The position numbers and the translations under genes are program-made. Positions 1 through 8,367 of a DNA stretch of 64,000 nucleotides are shown here, one piece after another. This stretch comes from Pectobacterium colocasium (lineage in GTDB: Bacteria; Pseudomonadota; Gammaproteobacteria; Enterobacterales; Enterobacteriaceae). How positions within the stretch are numbered: position 1 is the first letter of the stretch; every line of letters begins with the position of its first letter. The DNA is taken from the NCBI RefSeq assembly GCF_020181655.1, contig NZ_CP084032.1:1364001-1428000 (forward strand). Reading direction: 5' to 3'. The notes under the pieces were generated by a model. The model ran no database searches and was not told where the DNA came from. It saw nothing but the letters and a program-made list of their open reading frames with translations.

Positions 1-1039
1 GGAAGCGTTTGTCAGGTGTTGCCCGTTCTTCTCTGCTCCAGCCGTCGTGAATTTGCAGGATCTGCGCTAGCGCGAAGCCGAGAGTAATGCTCACGCCTCG
101 CCAGCTATTCGCGTCGGACGCGGCAGGTGGCGGTGATAGGCTGGCAATGATTGACGCTATATTTTTTTCCAGACCCAGTTCGCCAGAGGCTTTCTCCTCC
201 CAACTTATTGCCTGCTGATGCAGCGCCGTCCATTCGCTTTCCGCTACGGTTTCACCCGCCAACAACTGCGAAGTGGCGCTAATCCACTGCTGACGCAGGC
301 TGTCTACCGTGCTGTCTGCCAGCCAGTCTGACCACGGGTTGCTCGCATCGTCTAACCACTGCTGTAGCCATTGCAGCGCAACGCCATCTATGGCTTTTCC
401 GGGAGCGATAGCAGTAAAGAGAGCGTCAACCTGTGCTGGCGTGGTAGTCGGCAGCTTTTCCATCAGTAGGCCGAGTGCGGCTGGCAGCCCGCTGACGCGT
501 TCAAAAATGTGAATGTCAGCACTGTGCGCCAGCACCGCAGAGACCGAGCCCTTGTTGTCCTGCCAATAAGGGGAAAAGGCGTGTTCAATATCCCCGTTTG
601 CCGCATGCTGACGTAGTCGCTGGTGGAGAAAATCGTGTAGCGACGCATCGCCATAAAATGCTCCCCACGTCACGCGGGTTTCTGCCAGCGGCTGGGCGGT
701 GTTCTGTATCGTAATCTGGTGTGATTCCAGCCAGCCACGTAGCTGCGCCAGCGTTTTTACGCCAATCTGTCGCGAAATTTCCTGCCCGTTTTTAAACAAC
801 AGCAGCGTTGGAATGCCGCGAACCCCAAAACGCTGCATGAATGCCGGATACTGTTCTACATCCAACTTGGCGACGGTCAAGTTATCTGGCGTGTTATCCG
901 CGATGGTATGCAGCAGCGGTGCCAGTGTTTTACACGGCTGGCACCAGGGTGCCCACAGGTCAAGCAGAATGGGCTTGTCGTTATGATTGAGCAATGCATC
1001 TAGCGAGGTATCGCTGGCAGTGATAATGGCGTCGGACAT
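1..1039 (-). CDS. Thioredoxin-fold protein with unknown C-terminal domain (partial)
   Basis: The reading frame is open from an ATG at 1039 to the window edge (about 346 codons), so the C-terminus is missing. Residues 1 to about 105 form a thioredoxin fold: LLDLWAPWCQPCKTLAP carries the redox motif CQPC, and GVRGIPTLLLFKNG carries the cis-proline loop. The remaining 240 or more residues are helix-rich and I do not recognise them. The layout recalls CnoX/YbbN (thioredoxin plus TPR), but I see no clear TPR repeats. It has no signal peptide, so it should be cytoplasmic. It is the last visible gene of the sigma/TonB/TldDE operon, 70 nt after the tldD-like stop. A role in reducing an imported disulfide-containing peptide is inference only. 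Confidence 0.75.
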   Translation of the reverse strand, partial: MSDAIITASDTSLDALLNHNDKPILLDLWAPWCQPCKTLAPLLHTIADNTPDNLTVAKLDVEQYPAFMQRFGVRGIPTLLLFKNGQEISRQIGVKTLAQLRGWLESHQITIQNTAQPLAETRVTWGAFYGDASLHDFLHQRLRQHAANGDIEHAFSPYWQDNKGSVSAVLAHSADIHIFERVSGLPAALGLLMEKLPTTTPAQVDALFTAIAPGKAIDGVALQWLQQWLDDASNPWSDWLADSTVDSLRQQWISATSQLLAGETVAESEWTALHQQAISWEEKASGELGLEKNIASIIASLSPPPAASDANSWRGVSITLGFALAQILQIHDGWSREERATPDKRF

Positions 1040-1109
1040 GGTGTCTCCGTTCAGGGAAAAGTCGTAAGTAAATAAGCAAAGCGCGGGCGATGAACCGTGA
1101 CGACACGGT

Positions 1110-2555
1110 TTATTGCGAGCCGCCTACGGTCATGTTGTCGATACGAAGCGTTGGCTGACCGACGCTGACGGGCAGGGATTGACCTTCCTTAGTACACGCG
1201 ATATTGCCGTCATCCAGCGCCAGATCGTTGCCCACCATGGCGACGTGCAGCAGGGCTTCCGGCCCGTGACCAATCAGCGTGGCACCTTTAACCGGACGGG
1301 TGACGCGCCCGTTTTCAATCAGATAGGCTTCCGTGGTAGAGAAGACATACTTCCCGCTGCTGATATCCACTTGCCCGCCGCCGAAGCCGACGGCATAGAG
1401 GCCGTTTTTGACAGACGCGATCACTTCTTCGGCGGGGTACTGTCCTGCCAGCATGTAAGTGTTGGTCATACGCGGCAGCGGCAGCGTGGAGTAGGACGCC
1501 CGACGTGCGTTGCCCGTGAGCGCGGTATTCATCAATCTGGCGTTGAGGCTGTCTTGTAAATAGCCGCGCAGGATGCCGTCCTCAATGAGTGTCGTACACT
1601 GTGACGGCGTACCTTCGTCATCCACATGCAGCGAGCCCCGACGATTCGCGAGCGTGCCGTCATCCACGACGGTAATACCCGGCGCGGCAACCCGTTCGCC
1701 CAATAAACTGGAAAATGCGGAACTGCCTTTCCGGTTAAAGTCGCCCTCCAGCCCGTGTCCAATGGCTTCATGCAGCAAAATACCGGGTGAGCCCGCACCG
1801 AGGATCACGCTGTAGGTGCCTGCGGGAAGCGGACTGGCATCCAGATTATTCAGCGCCTGATCGACAGCCTGATTGATCCAGTTGCTGACCGTTTCTTCAG
1901 TAAAAAAACCATAATCAAGACGGCGTCCGCCACCGCTGGAGCCATTTTCCCGCCGACCCTGCTGTTCAACCACGACGTGGATGACCAGATTCACCAGCGG
2001 GCGAACGTCGGCGGCGAGTCGCCCGTCATGTCGGGCGATGAGAATGGTTTCATGCGAGGCGTTCAGATAAGCCGTGACCTGTGTGACCCGAGGATCGCGG
2101 GCGCGAGCCTGACGATCGATAGTCAATAACAGCTGGCGTTTATGTTCTTCCGTGACGGCAAGCAAGGGATTGTCTGCCGGATAGAGCGTCGTGGCGCTGG
2201 ACGGTAGCGAGGCGGGTAGCGCTACGCTGACGTTCTGCCCCTGACGGCTGATTTCTCTTACGGTGCTGGCGGCCTGAAGAATGGCCTGTGGGCGCAGGTC
2301 GTTGGTGTAGGAGAACGCGGTTTTCTCTCCGCTGATGGCGCGGACGCCAACGCCCTGATCGCGGCTAAACCCCGTTGGGCGCACAATGCCGTTTTCGACC
2401 TGCCAGCCTTCCTGCTGGCGTCGCTGAAAATAGAGATCGGCATAGTCCACCTGACGCTGCATGATGTGGTTCAGCGCATGCGATATCTCCGCCGTTTCCA
2501 GCGAAAATGCCGATAGCACAGGTGAAACTGATGTCGTGGTGGCGTGTATTGCCAT
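1110..2555 (-). CDS. TldD-family metallopeptidase subunit (TldD-like paralogue)
   Basis: Predicted 481-residue TldD-like catalytic subunit of a TldD/TldE heterodimeric zinc protease. The zinc motif HEAIGH is at about residues 262-267, followed by GLEGD as in TldD. In E. coli, TldD/E removes the microcin B17 leader peptide and degrades CcdA, threading unfolded peptides through a narrow channel. The ATG at 2555 is preferred because it follows AGGAT at good spacing; a longer reading frame to 2618 would run into the upstream tldE-like gene. The gene sits directly behind its partner in a TonB/sigma-factor operon, which is not the usual place of housekeeping tldD. Family assignment is firm; the substrate is unknown. 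Confidence 0.88.
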   Translation of the reverse strand: MAIHATTTSVSPVLSAFSLETAEISHALNHIMQRQVDYADLYFQRRQQEGWQVENGIVRPTGFSRDQGVGVRAISGEKTAFSYTNDLRPQAILQAASTVREISRQGQNVSVALPASLPSSATTLYPADNPLLAVTEEHKRQLLLTIDRQARARDPRVTQVTAYLNASHETILIARHDGRLAADVRPLVNLVIHVVVEQQGRRENGSSGGGRRLDYGFFTEETVSNWINQAVDQALNNLDASPLPAGTYSVILGAGSPGILLHEAIGHGLEGDFNRKGSSAFSSLLGERVAAPGITVVDDGTLANRRGSLHVDDEGTPSQCTTLIEDGILRGYLQDSLNARLMNTALTGNARRASYSTLPLPRMTNTYMLAGQYPAEEVIASVKNGLYAVGFGGGQVDISSGKYVFSTTEAYLIENGRVTRPVKGATLIGHGPEALLHVAMVGNDLALDDGNIACTKEGQSLPVSVGQPTLRIDNMTVGGSQ

Positions 2556-2589
2556 GATGGTGATCCTGTATCTGGGACGCGATGGGGGA

Positions 2590-3957
2590 TTACTGCCCGG
2601 CGATCTGCATCTCTTCAATCAATAAAGAACCGCAGGAGAGATTGCCCTGCGTGTGGATGTCCGCGCCGAGCGCCACGCATTGCAGGAGCAACGTTTTCAG
2701 GTTACCTGCAATGGTGATCTCTTCGACCGGATACTGAATATCGCCGTTTTCGACCCAAAAACCTGCCACGCCTTGAGAATAGTCGCCTGTCATGGGATTC
2801 AGCCCGTGCCCCAGCAGTGTGGTAACCAGCAGCCCTGTGTGCATACGGCGCAGTAGCGTCGGCAAGTCATCGTCGGTGTGTTTCTGGCTACTGCTAACGC
2901 TCAGGTTATAAGCCCCACCGGCGTGTCCGGTCGTGGTGAGCCCCAATCGTCGGGCGCTGTAGCTGGAGAGAAAATAGCCTTGTGCGATGCCGTCGTGGAT
3001 GACATGACGCGGAACCGCAGCGACGCCTTCGGTATCAAAACAGGCGCTGGCCAGTGCGCCAGGAATAAACGGGTTTTCATATAGGTTGAGGTGTGGGGCG
3101 GTGATGGTTTCGCCGAGGCATTGCCCCAGAAATGACGTGGAGCGATAAAGCGCCGCGCCGCTTAGGGCGTTGACCAGATGATGAATTAAACTGTGGGCTA
3201 CGGGGGCTTCAAATACCACCGGGCAGCGGCGGGTTGACAGCTTTCGCGCGCCTAACTGTGCGGCGGCGCGTTGGGCAGCGGTTTTCCCAATCGCTTCCGG
3301 CGCGGCCAGTCGTGAAGGCGAACGACCGAGGGTGTGCCAAAAACCTTGCTGACGCTGCGTGGCGTTACGGGCGATCGCATGGCTCCACAGCGTGTGCAGC
3401 GACGTCGGGTAACCTGCACAAAAGCCCGCGGAATTCGCTAGAATAAAGTCACCCTGCTGTGAGGTGATTTCGGTACTTTCACTGTAGCCATGCTCGTGTG
3501 TGCTATTGGCCGCCTGTTCGGCACGTAGTGCCAGCGACAGCGCCTGCTCAACGGTCAGCGTATCGGCGTTATGTAAATCAAGGTCGTAAATATCGCGAGC
3601 GAGATGCTGCGGTTCCGGTAAGCCGCTACAAGGATCTTCATCGGCGTATTTCGCCAGCGTGCTGGCGGCATCAACGGCATCCCGTAAGGCTTCCCGGCTA
3701 AATAAGGTGGAGGACACGCTCCCCGCGCGCTGGCCGAAGTAGACCGTGACTGACAGAAAGCGGCTTTGGTTTTGCGTCAGTGTATCAATATCGCCATTCC
3801 TGACACGGATCGTACGGCGGTTTCCTTGCGAGACGTTAACAACCGCCTGACTCGCGCCTTTAGCGGCCGCGAAGTTCAGCACGTCTGCGGCCAGTGACTG
3901 GAGCGTCTCGGCTTGCGGCGTCGCAAGAACGGGGGATTCATCAAGAGAAGGCATCAT
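2590..3957 (-). CDS. TldE/PmbA-family peptidase partner subunit
   Basis: Predicted 455-residue PmbA/TldE-like subunit. The N-terminal half has the U62/TldD fold signature (VRNGDIDTLTQNQSRFLSVTVYFGQRAGSVSS). The C-terminal half has the conserved GVAGFWVENGDIQYPVEEIT segment shared by TldD and TldE. It lacks the HExxxH zinc motif, as expected for the non-catalytic partner that completes the active-site cavity. It lies 34 nt upstream of the tldD-like gene on the same strand, so the two are probably co-translated and form a heterodimer. In the usual genome layout tldD and pmbA are unlinked, so adjacency here suggests a dedicated accessory pair. Confidence 0.87.
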   Translation of the reverse strand: MMPSLDESPVLATPQAETLQSLAADVLNFAAAKGASQAVVNVSQGNRRTIRVRNGDIDTLTQNQSRFLSVTVYFGQRAGSVSSTLFSREALRDAVDAASTLAKYADEDPCSGLPEPQHLARDIYDLDLHNADTLTVEQALSLALRAEQAANSTHEHGYSESTEITSQQGDFILANSAGFCAGYPTSLHTLWSHAIARNATQRQQGFWHTLGRSPSRLAAPEAIGKTAAQRAAAQLGARKLSTRRCPVVFEAPVAHSLIHHLVNALSGAALYRSTSFLGQCLGETITAPHLNLYENPFIPGALASACFDTEGVAAVPRHVIHDGIAQGYFLSSYSARRLGLTTTGHAGGAYNLSVSSSQKHTDDDLPTLLRRMHTGLLVTTLLGHGLNPMTGDYSQGVAGFWVENGDIQYPVEEITIAGNLKTLLLQCVALGADIHTQGNLSCGSLLIEEMQIAGQ

Positions 3958-4071
3958 TGGTATCCATGTGTGGCAGTGTTCTACTCATGATGTGCAACGA
4001 GAAAAGAAAAGCGTCAGCGCGCGGCGAAACTTTTTTATAGGGAGCGGCGGTTATGTTGTACGGTTTTTATG

Positions 4072-4104
4072 ACTGATGCTGGCGATGGGAACACCAGCAT
4101 CAGT
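4072..4104 (-). promoter_or_regulatory. Perfect 11-bp stem-loop between exbD and the tldE-like gene
   Basis: ACTGATGCTGG and CCAGCATCAGT form a perfect 11-bp stem around an 11-nt loop, starting 13 nt after the exbD-like stop on the transcribed strand. No T-tract follows on the minus strand, so it is unlikely to be a full intrinsic terminator. It could protect the upstream mRNA or partly separate expression of the TonB motor from the protease genes. Confidence 0.5.
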
Positions 4105-4117
4105 ACGGGAGGGGAGA

Positions 4118-4540
4118 TCAGGGGGCTTTGACGGGTTGCAGGACGAAATCGATTTTGCTCAGGCCGCGCTGTTGGGCGCTGGTCATGACATACGCCACCC
4201 GACCATATTCGACGGCTTGATCGGCAAACAGCCGTATATTCGGGTGGGTGCCTTCTGCTGAGGCCGCATCGAGTTTGGCGATCAGTTGTGCATCATCAAT
4301 CGCTTCTTTGTTCCAGTTAATCTGCCCGGTCGCGGTAATGGCGATATCCACCGCCCGTGGATCTTTCTTGATTTTCTCGACGCTGGCACGCGGCAGCTCC
4401 ACTTTGACGGCGTGATTAATCACCGGCAGGGTAATCATAAACACGATCAGCAGCACCAGCATGACGTCGATAAACGGCGTCATGTTGATATCGTTAAGCA
4501 ACGCATCGTCCTGACTTTCAAACGGGGATGACATACTCAT
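4118..4540 (-). CDS. exbD: ExbD/TolR-family biopolymer transport protein
   Basis: Predicted 140-residue ExbD: a short cytoplasmic N-terminus, one membrane helix (PFIDVMLVLLIVFMITLPVI) with the conserved proton-conducting Asp in the FIDVMLVL motif, and a periplasmic domain ending ILxxV-like at the C-terminus. With ExbB it converts proton flow into TonB motion that energises outer-membrane receptors. The ATG at 4540 is chosen because AGAGGAAC lies just upstream and it sits 13 nt after the exbB stop. An upstream in-frame start at 4588 would overlap exbB. Part of a private TonB-ExbB-ExbD set within the sigma-factor operon. Confidence 0.88.
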   Translation of the reverse strand: MSMSSPFESQDDALLNDINMTPFIDVMLVLLIVFMITLPVINHAVKVELPRASVEKIKKDPRAVDIAITATGQINWNKEAIDDAQLIAKLDAASAEGTHPNIRLFADQAVEYGRVAYVMTSAQQRGLSKIDFVLQPVKAP

Positions 4541-4553
4541 GGCGGTGTTCCTC

Positions 4554-5294
4554 TTAGGCGGAGCGCTCAACGGGGTGAGTGGCTTCATACCGCGCAGTGC
4601 TAGTCAGGTCGGTCAAACTGGTGTCGACGCGTGCGCCCGTCAGCAGGTAGGCGTGGAGATCGTGCGCAAAGCGGTTCATGGCATGGAGCACGATGCGGTT
4701 GCGGCGGTTGATGGCGTTAAACCCTAATACGGCGGGAATCGCCACAAACAGACCAAATGCCGTCATGATCAACGCTTCACCGACCGGGCCAGCCACTTGC
4801 GCCAGATCGGGCTGGCCGATGGTGCTGATAGTTTGCAGCGCGTGAAAAATTCCCCATACGGTGCCCAGCAGGCCGATAAACGGTGCGGTGCTGCCGATGG
4901 AGGCCAGCGTTCCGAGGCCTGATTGCAGTTTCCCGGCGTTGGTGTCCAGCGTGTTGCTCAGGCCGCGTACCAGCCAGTCGCTGAGATCGACATGTCCGCC
5001 CAGCGTGGAAGAGAATTTATGCGGATGTTTCAGCAACGCATGTCCTTCGATCACCAGATCGCGGAACGGATTAAAACGTTGTTTACCGAATTTTTCGACG
5101 CTTTCTTGCAGGCTGGTGGCTTGCCAAAAGGTATGTCGGCTGTATTGCACGCTCTTGTTCAAGGCGATCAACTGCCGTGCCTTGAGCAGCATGACCGTCC
5201 ATGACAGCAGCGACATGATCAGCAGAATGATGGCTACGGAGTGGGTAACCACATCGCCCTGTTGCCAAAAATGGTAGATATCTAACGTGTTCAT
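4554..5294 (-). CDS. exbB: ExbB/TolQ-family proton channel protein
   Basis: Predicted 246-residue MotA/TolQ/ExbB-family integral membrane protein. An N-terminal helix (VTHSVAIILLIMSLLSWTVMLLKA), a large cytoplasmic loop, and two C-terminal helices including STAPFIGLLGTVWGIFHAL and the GPVGEALIMTAFGLFVAIPAV segment match the family. The last segment holds the conserved Thr/Ala-rich helix that lines the proton path. The ATG at 5294 follows AAGAGG at good spacing and gives the usual ExbB N-terminus; an in-frame start at 5312 is less likely. It partners the adjacent ExbD and TonB. Confidence 0.9.
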   Translation of the reverse strand: MNTLDIYHFWQQGDVVTHSVAIILLIMSLLSWTVMLLKARQLIALNKSVQYSRHTFWQATSLQESVEKFGKQRFNPFRDLVIEGHALLKHPHKFSSTLGGHVDLSDWLVRGLSNTLDTNAGKLQSGLGTLASIGSTAPFIGLLGTVWGIFHALQTISTIGQPDLAQVAGPVGEALIMTAFGLFVAIPAVLGFNAINRRNRIVLHAMNRFAHDLHAYLLTGARVDTSLTDLTSTARYEATHPVERSA

Positions 5295-5389
5295 GTGTGA
5301 CCTCTTGTGCAATAACCTGATTCAATGTGTCTACGATATGGCTGATGTGATATTTCAATGACGCTTACTTCAACGTCGCTGCGTTTCTA

Positions 5390-6313
5390 TTAGCGATTGA
5401 GCCGGAAATTAACGGGCTGAATCGTCATGACGGTAATGGCCTGCCCGTTTTCACGGTAAGGCGTACAGCGCGCCTGTGCCACGGCGTCCACGGCAGCCTG
5501 ATCGAGTGCGTCATAGCCGCTGCTGCGGGCAATGTCGTGTCGGATTAAACGCCCTTCCGGGTTAATCACCAGACGAACCAACACGTCGCCTTCCTGCTGG
5601 AGACGCTTTGCGCGGCGAGGGTAGTCAGGCTGCGGGACGACACAGCCGACGGAGGCAACCTGCTTGGGCTGCGCGCCAGGACTGTTCTGCATCAAATTGC
5701 CTTTGCTGGAGGTGGTAAGCGGCCCGGCCGTCGCTTCTGGTACAGCAGGGGGTGCTTCCGCAGCAGGACGCGCAGCGGGCTGACGTTCGGCCGTTGTTTT
5801 GGGGCGAACGGGCTGAGGTTTTACCACCGGTTTAACGGGAGGCTGGTGGACTTCTTTTTTGACTGGCGGGGGCGGTGTTTGCTGCTCCTCAACGATAGGT
5901 TGCTCAGGTACGGGCGCAATTTCACGTTCCCCCTGTTCTGACGTCAGGACGGGCGGTTCTGGCGACGGTTCGGGAATCGGTTCAGGTTCTGGCGCTTCCA
6001 CCATGGAGGCCTGAATGCTTACGCTGGCTGCCGGATTAAGCAGATTGATCGGTGTGTATTCGGTAGTACGAGTGATAAGCAGCGCAGCGACTCCCGCATG
6101 GATCAACGCGACGGTCAGAAAGCTGAGCGCTATCTTCCCCATTTCTCCCCGAACGGGCGCAGCCGCTGTCATCCTGTGCGCTGGTTGTACGGGGACGGCA
6201 TCACGCCGTGCGGTAGGAACCGCATCAACGCGTGCGTTTAACGAAAGGTGTTGCACGGATGCCTGTTGCACGTTTTCCCCTGATACTTTTGCTGACGGTG
6301 TCGGACGTTTCAT
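5390..6313 (-). CDS. tonB: TonB-family energy transducer
   Basis: Predicted 307-residue TonB. It has an unusually long basic cytoplasmic leader (about 65 residues), one membrane anchor (IALSFLTVALIHAGVAALLI), a proline/glutamate/lysine-rich periplasmic spacer at about residues 105-200, and a C-terminal TonB domain with YPRRAKRLQQEGDVLVRLVI and SSGYDALDQAAVDAV. Two cysteines (VGCVVP and QARCTPY) in the C-terminal domain could form a disulfide. It probably serves the STN-type receptor encoded across the divergent promoter region. The housekeeping tonB usually lies elsewhere, so this would be a dedicated copy. Confidence 0.9.
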   Translation of the reverse strand: MKRPTPSAKVSGENVQQASVQHLSLNARVDAVPTARRDAVPVQPAHRMTAAAPVRGEMGKIALSFLTVALIHAGVAALLITRTTEYTPINLLNPAASVSIQASMVEAPEPEPIPEPSPEPPVLTSEQGEREIAPVPEQPIVEEQQTPPPPVKKEVHQPPVKPVVKPQPVRPKTTAERQPAARPAAEAPPAVPEATAGPLTTSSKGNLMQNSPGAQPKQVASVGCVVPQPDYPRRAKRLQQEGDVLVRLVINPEGRLIRHDIARSSGYDALDQAAVDAVAQARCTPYRENGQAITVMTIQPVNFRLNR

Positions 6314-6424
6314 CCAGCCCTGAACACGGAACGATGATGACTTCTACTAACGATGTGCAACGAGATGGAAAAAGTGTCACCACGCGCATGAAATTTTTTA
6401 TCCATCCGCTTTTGTGGATGAGGA

Positions 6425-7390
6425 TCAGGTATTGGCTGCGCGAATGTGTATCCAGTAATCGGTGGTATGCACAATGGCGATGGGCATGGTTTGCGCCAGT
6501 GAATCCAGCGTGTAATTCAGGTTATCTAGCGGGAAATTGCCGCTAACGCGTAAATCGGCGATGGCGGGATCCAACCGGATGATGCCGGGGGTGTAATCAC
6601 GCAATGTGCTGATGACGGAAGCCAGCGAACGATCGCGTACCTCCAGACGGCCATATAACCAGTCTGTTTCTGATTCCGGTGTCACGGCGACCTGATAAAG
6701 TGTGGAACGATCGAACCACACGCCCTGACCCGCATGAAGGCTCAGGCTATGCCCAGCGCGATTGGTAATTTTGGCGATGTTGTCCAGCACGCCAACATGG
6801 ATGCCGCCGCTTTCATGGCGCACATTTATCGTGGACTGAAGTGCGACGATATCGCCCATACTGGTGGCAATCACAAAGGGGCGCTGCGTATCTGGCTGAA
6901 TCTTGGCGAAGAGACCACCGTTATGCAGAGCAACCTGACGCACTGGCGTCTCTGGACGCACGTTGATATCGACCGCAGTACGCGCGTTCAACATGAGCGT
7001 ACTGCCATCACTGAGTGGAACCTGCTGGCGCTGTGCCGTTGCGGTCTTTATATCAGACATTAGCGGAGACAGCGGGTAGTGTTGGTTAAGTAGCAGGCTG
7101 CTTAGCGATACGACAGCAACCATCCCCAGCCCATATTGCATAACTTTACGTCGGCTTGATGGCGCCAAGAGCGCCTGACGAATCGGTTCGTGAGGCAGCG
7201 TGGCGAGGAGCGGCTGAAATTTTCCCAGCGTGCGCTCAATGTGTTGGCAGGCTCGTTCGTGCAGCGGGTTCTCGTACCGCCAGCGGCGGTACTCATCGTA
7301 ATCGCTCTGTGTCGCCTCACCGGAACGCAACAGCACCATCCATTCAATGGCCTGTTCGGCAACCGGGTCATCCATGTGTCGTCTTGCCAT
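6425..7390 (-). CDS. fecR: FecR-family anti-sigma/signal transducer
   Basis: Predicted 321-residue inner-membrane regulator of the FecR/FpvR type. It has the N-terminal cytoplasmic DUF4880-like sigma-binding region (AIEWMVLLRSGEATQSDYDEYRRW), one membrane segment around VMQYGLGMVAVVSLSSLLL, then a periplasmic FecR domain (LSDGSTLMLNARTAVDINV) and a C-terminal STN-like end. It relays ligand occupancy of the outer-membrane receptor to the sigma factor. A GTG at 7399 is also in frame, but the ATG at 7390 has AGGTG at better spacing. The gene begins 12 nt after the sigma-factor stop. Confidence 0.88.
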   Translation of the reverse strand: MARRHMDDPVAEQAIEWMVLLRSGEATQSDYDEYRRWRYENPLHERACQHIERTLGKFQPLLATLPHEPIRQALLAPSSRRKVMQYGLGMVAVVSLSSLLLNQHYPLSPLMSDIKTATAQRQQVPLSDGSTLMLNARTAVDINVRPETPVRQVALHNGGLFAKIQPDTQRPFVIATSMGDIVALQSTINVRHESGGIHVGVLDNIAKITNRAGHSLSLHAGQGVWFDRSTLYQVAVTPESETDWLYGRLEVRDRSLASVISTLRDYTPGIIRLDPAIADLRVSGNFPLDNLNYTLDSLAQTMPIAIVHTTDYWIHIRAANT

Positions 7391-7402
7391 GTGGTTCACC
7401 TA

Positions 7403-7921
7403 TCAGTCGCTGCTGTCCTGTGTGGCCAGATAGCAGTTGGTTAGTGCTTTGGCGATATATTTTCTCACCATACTGACGGAAACATCGAGCTTTTCGGCAA
7501 TGTCAGCATAGGTCATACCATCAAGCTGGCTGTACAAGAACGCTTGCCGTGCTTTGGTTGATAGCCCATCCAACGCCTGATCGATAGTGAGCAACGCTTC
7601 CATCAACAGCTGTTGCTCCTCCGGTGACGGATGATGATATTCGGGTTTACTCGCCAGTGCCGAGAGATAGGCTTTTTCCAGATCGCGTCGACGCCAGTTT
7701 TCATACAGGACGCGCTTGGCGAGCGTGGTGAGCATCGCGCGCGGTTCCTGTACGTTGTCAAGGTTTGGCAGGGAGGCTAAGCGCAAAAATGCCTCTGACG
7801 CGACATCCTCAGCTTCACAGCCGTAGGCAATACGGCGGCGTAATTTTTCCGTTAACCAGCGGTAGTCGCTGCGAAATATCAGCGACAGCAGATCGGGTTT
7901 TTTAGCGGCCTCTGTGTACAT
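7403..7921 (-). CDS. fecI: FecI-like ECF RNA polymerase sigma factor
   Basis: Predicted 172-residue extracytoplasmic-function sigma factor of the iron-starvation/FecI type. Region 2 is visible in EDVASEAFLRLASL and PRAMLTTLAKRVLYENWRRRDLE, and region 4 helix-turn-helix in GMTYADIAEKLDVSVSMVRKYIAKAL. The ATG at 7921 follows AAGGGGGATCC. It heads the minus-strand operon (sigma, FecR, TonB, ExbB, ExbD, TldE, TldD, thioredoxin) and should direct transcription of the divergent receptor operon when the receptor binds ligand. I see no clear Fur box upstream, so control by ligand rather than by iron remains possible. Confidence 0.9.
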   Translation of the reverse strand: MYTEAAKKPDLLSLIFRSDYRWLTEKLRRRIAYGCEAEDVASEAFLRLASLPNLDNVQEPRAMLTTLAKRVLYENWRRRDLEKAYLSALASKPEYHHPSPEEQQLLMEALLTIDQALDGLSTKARQAFLYSQLDGMTYADIAEKLDVSVSMVRKYIAKALTNCYLATQDSSD

Positions 7922-8367
7922 GAGGATCCCCCTTAGATAGCGTATATCACAACAATGCTTGAGCTGGGATACCCCAGAGCCGCAGGATAAAAGGAACGAT
8001 GGGTACTAAAGTGTTTTTAAGTCAATATTTGGAAAAATCAAACAATTTTTTTCTTATATAATTATCGAGAAATGTTCTGTTATTGATAAAAATGCATGAA
8101 TAGCGATTTCTGAATGTGTCTTTCTCGGAGATAAAAAAGCTCTTGCTGAATGGTTAATTTTTCAATGTGGGGACAACAGTGCCTTTATTGATGCATTTTC
8201 TATAGTGAAAGTGAAAAATAAAAATTTTTATTAATCAATATTTTATGTGGAAATAGAAAATAATCACATGAAAACATAACTTTCCCCTGTCACTTTTTCA
8301 TCGTCATTGCACAACTCATACGAAGGCCAATAAAAACCGATTTGTTGAAGCAATTGACGAGGGAAAA
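7922..8367. promoter_or_regulatory. 446-bp AT-rich divergent control region
   Basis: This gene-free, strongly AT-rich stretch separates the sigma-factor operon from the receptor operon and must hold both promoters. It contains a small hairpin (CTGGG ATA CCCCAG near 7967) and a palindrome ATAAAAATTTTTAT near 8220. I could not pick a convincing FecI-type -35/-10 pair or a Fur operator by eye. The receptor gene has the ribosome site GAGGGAAAA just before its ATG. Confidence 0.5.

Noticed and set aside
7922..8367. Fur box before the receptor or sigma gene
   Set aside because: Only weak AT-rich partial matches to GATAATGAT-type repeats were found.
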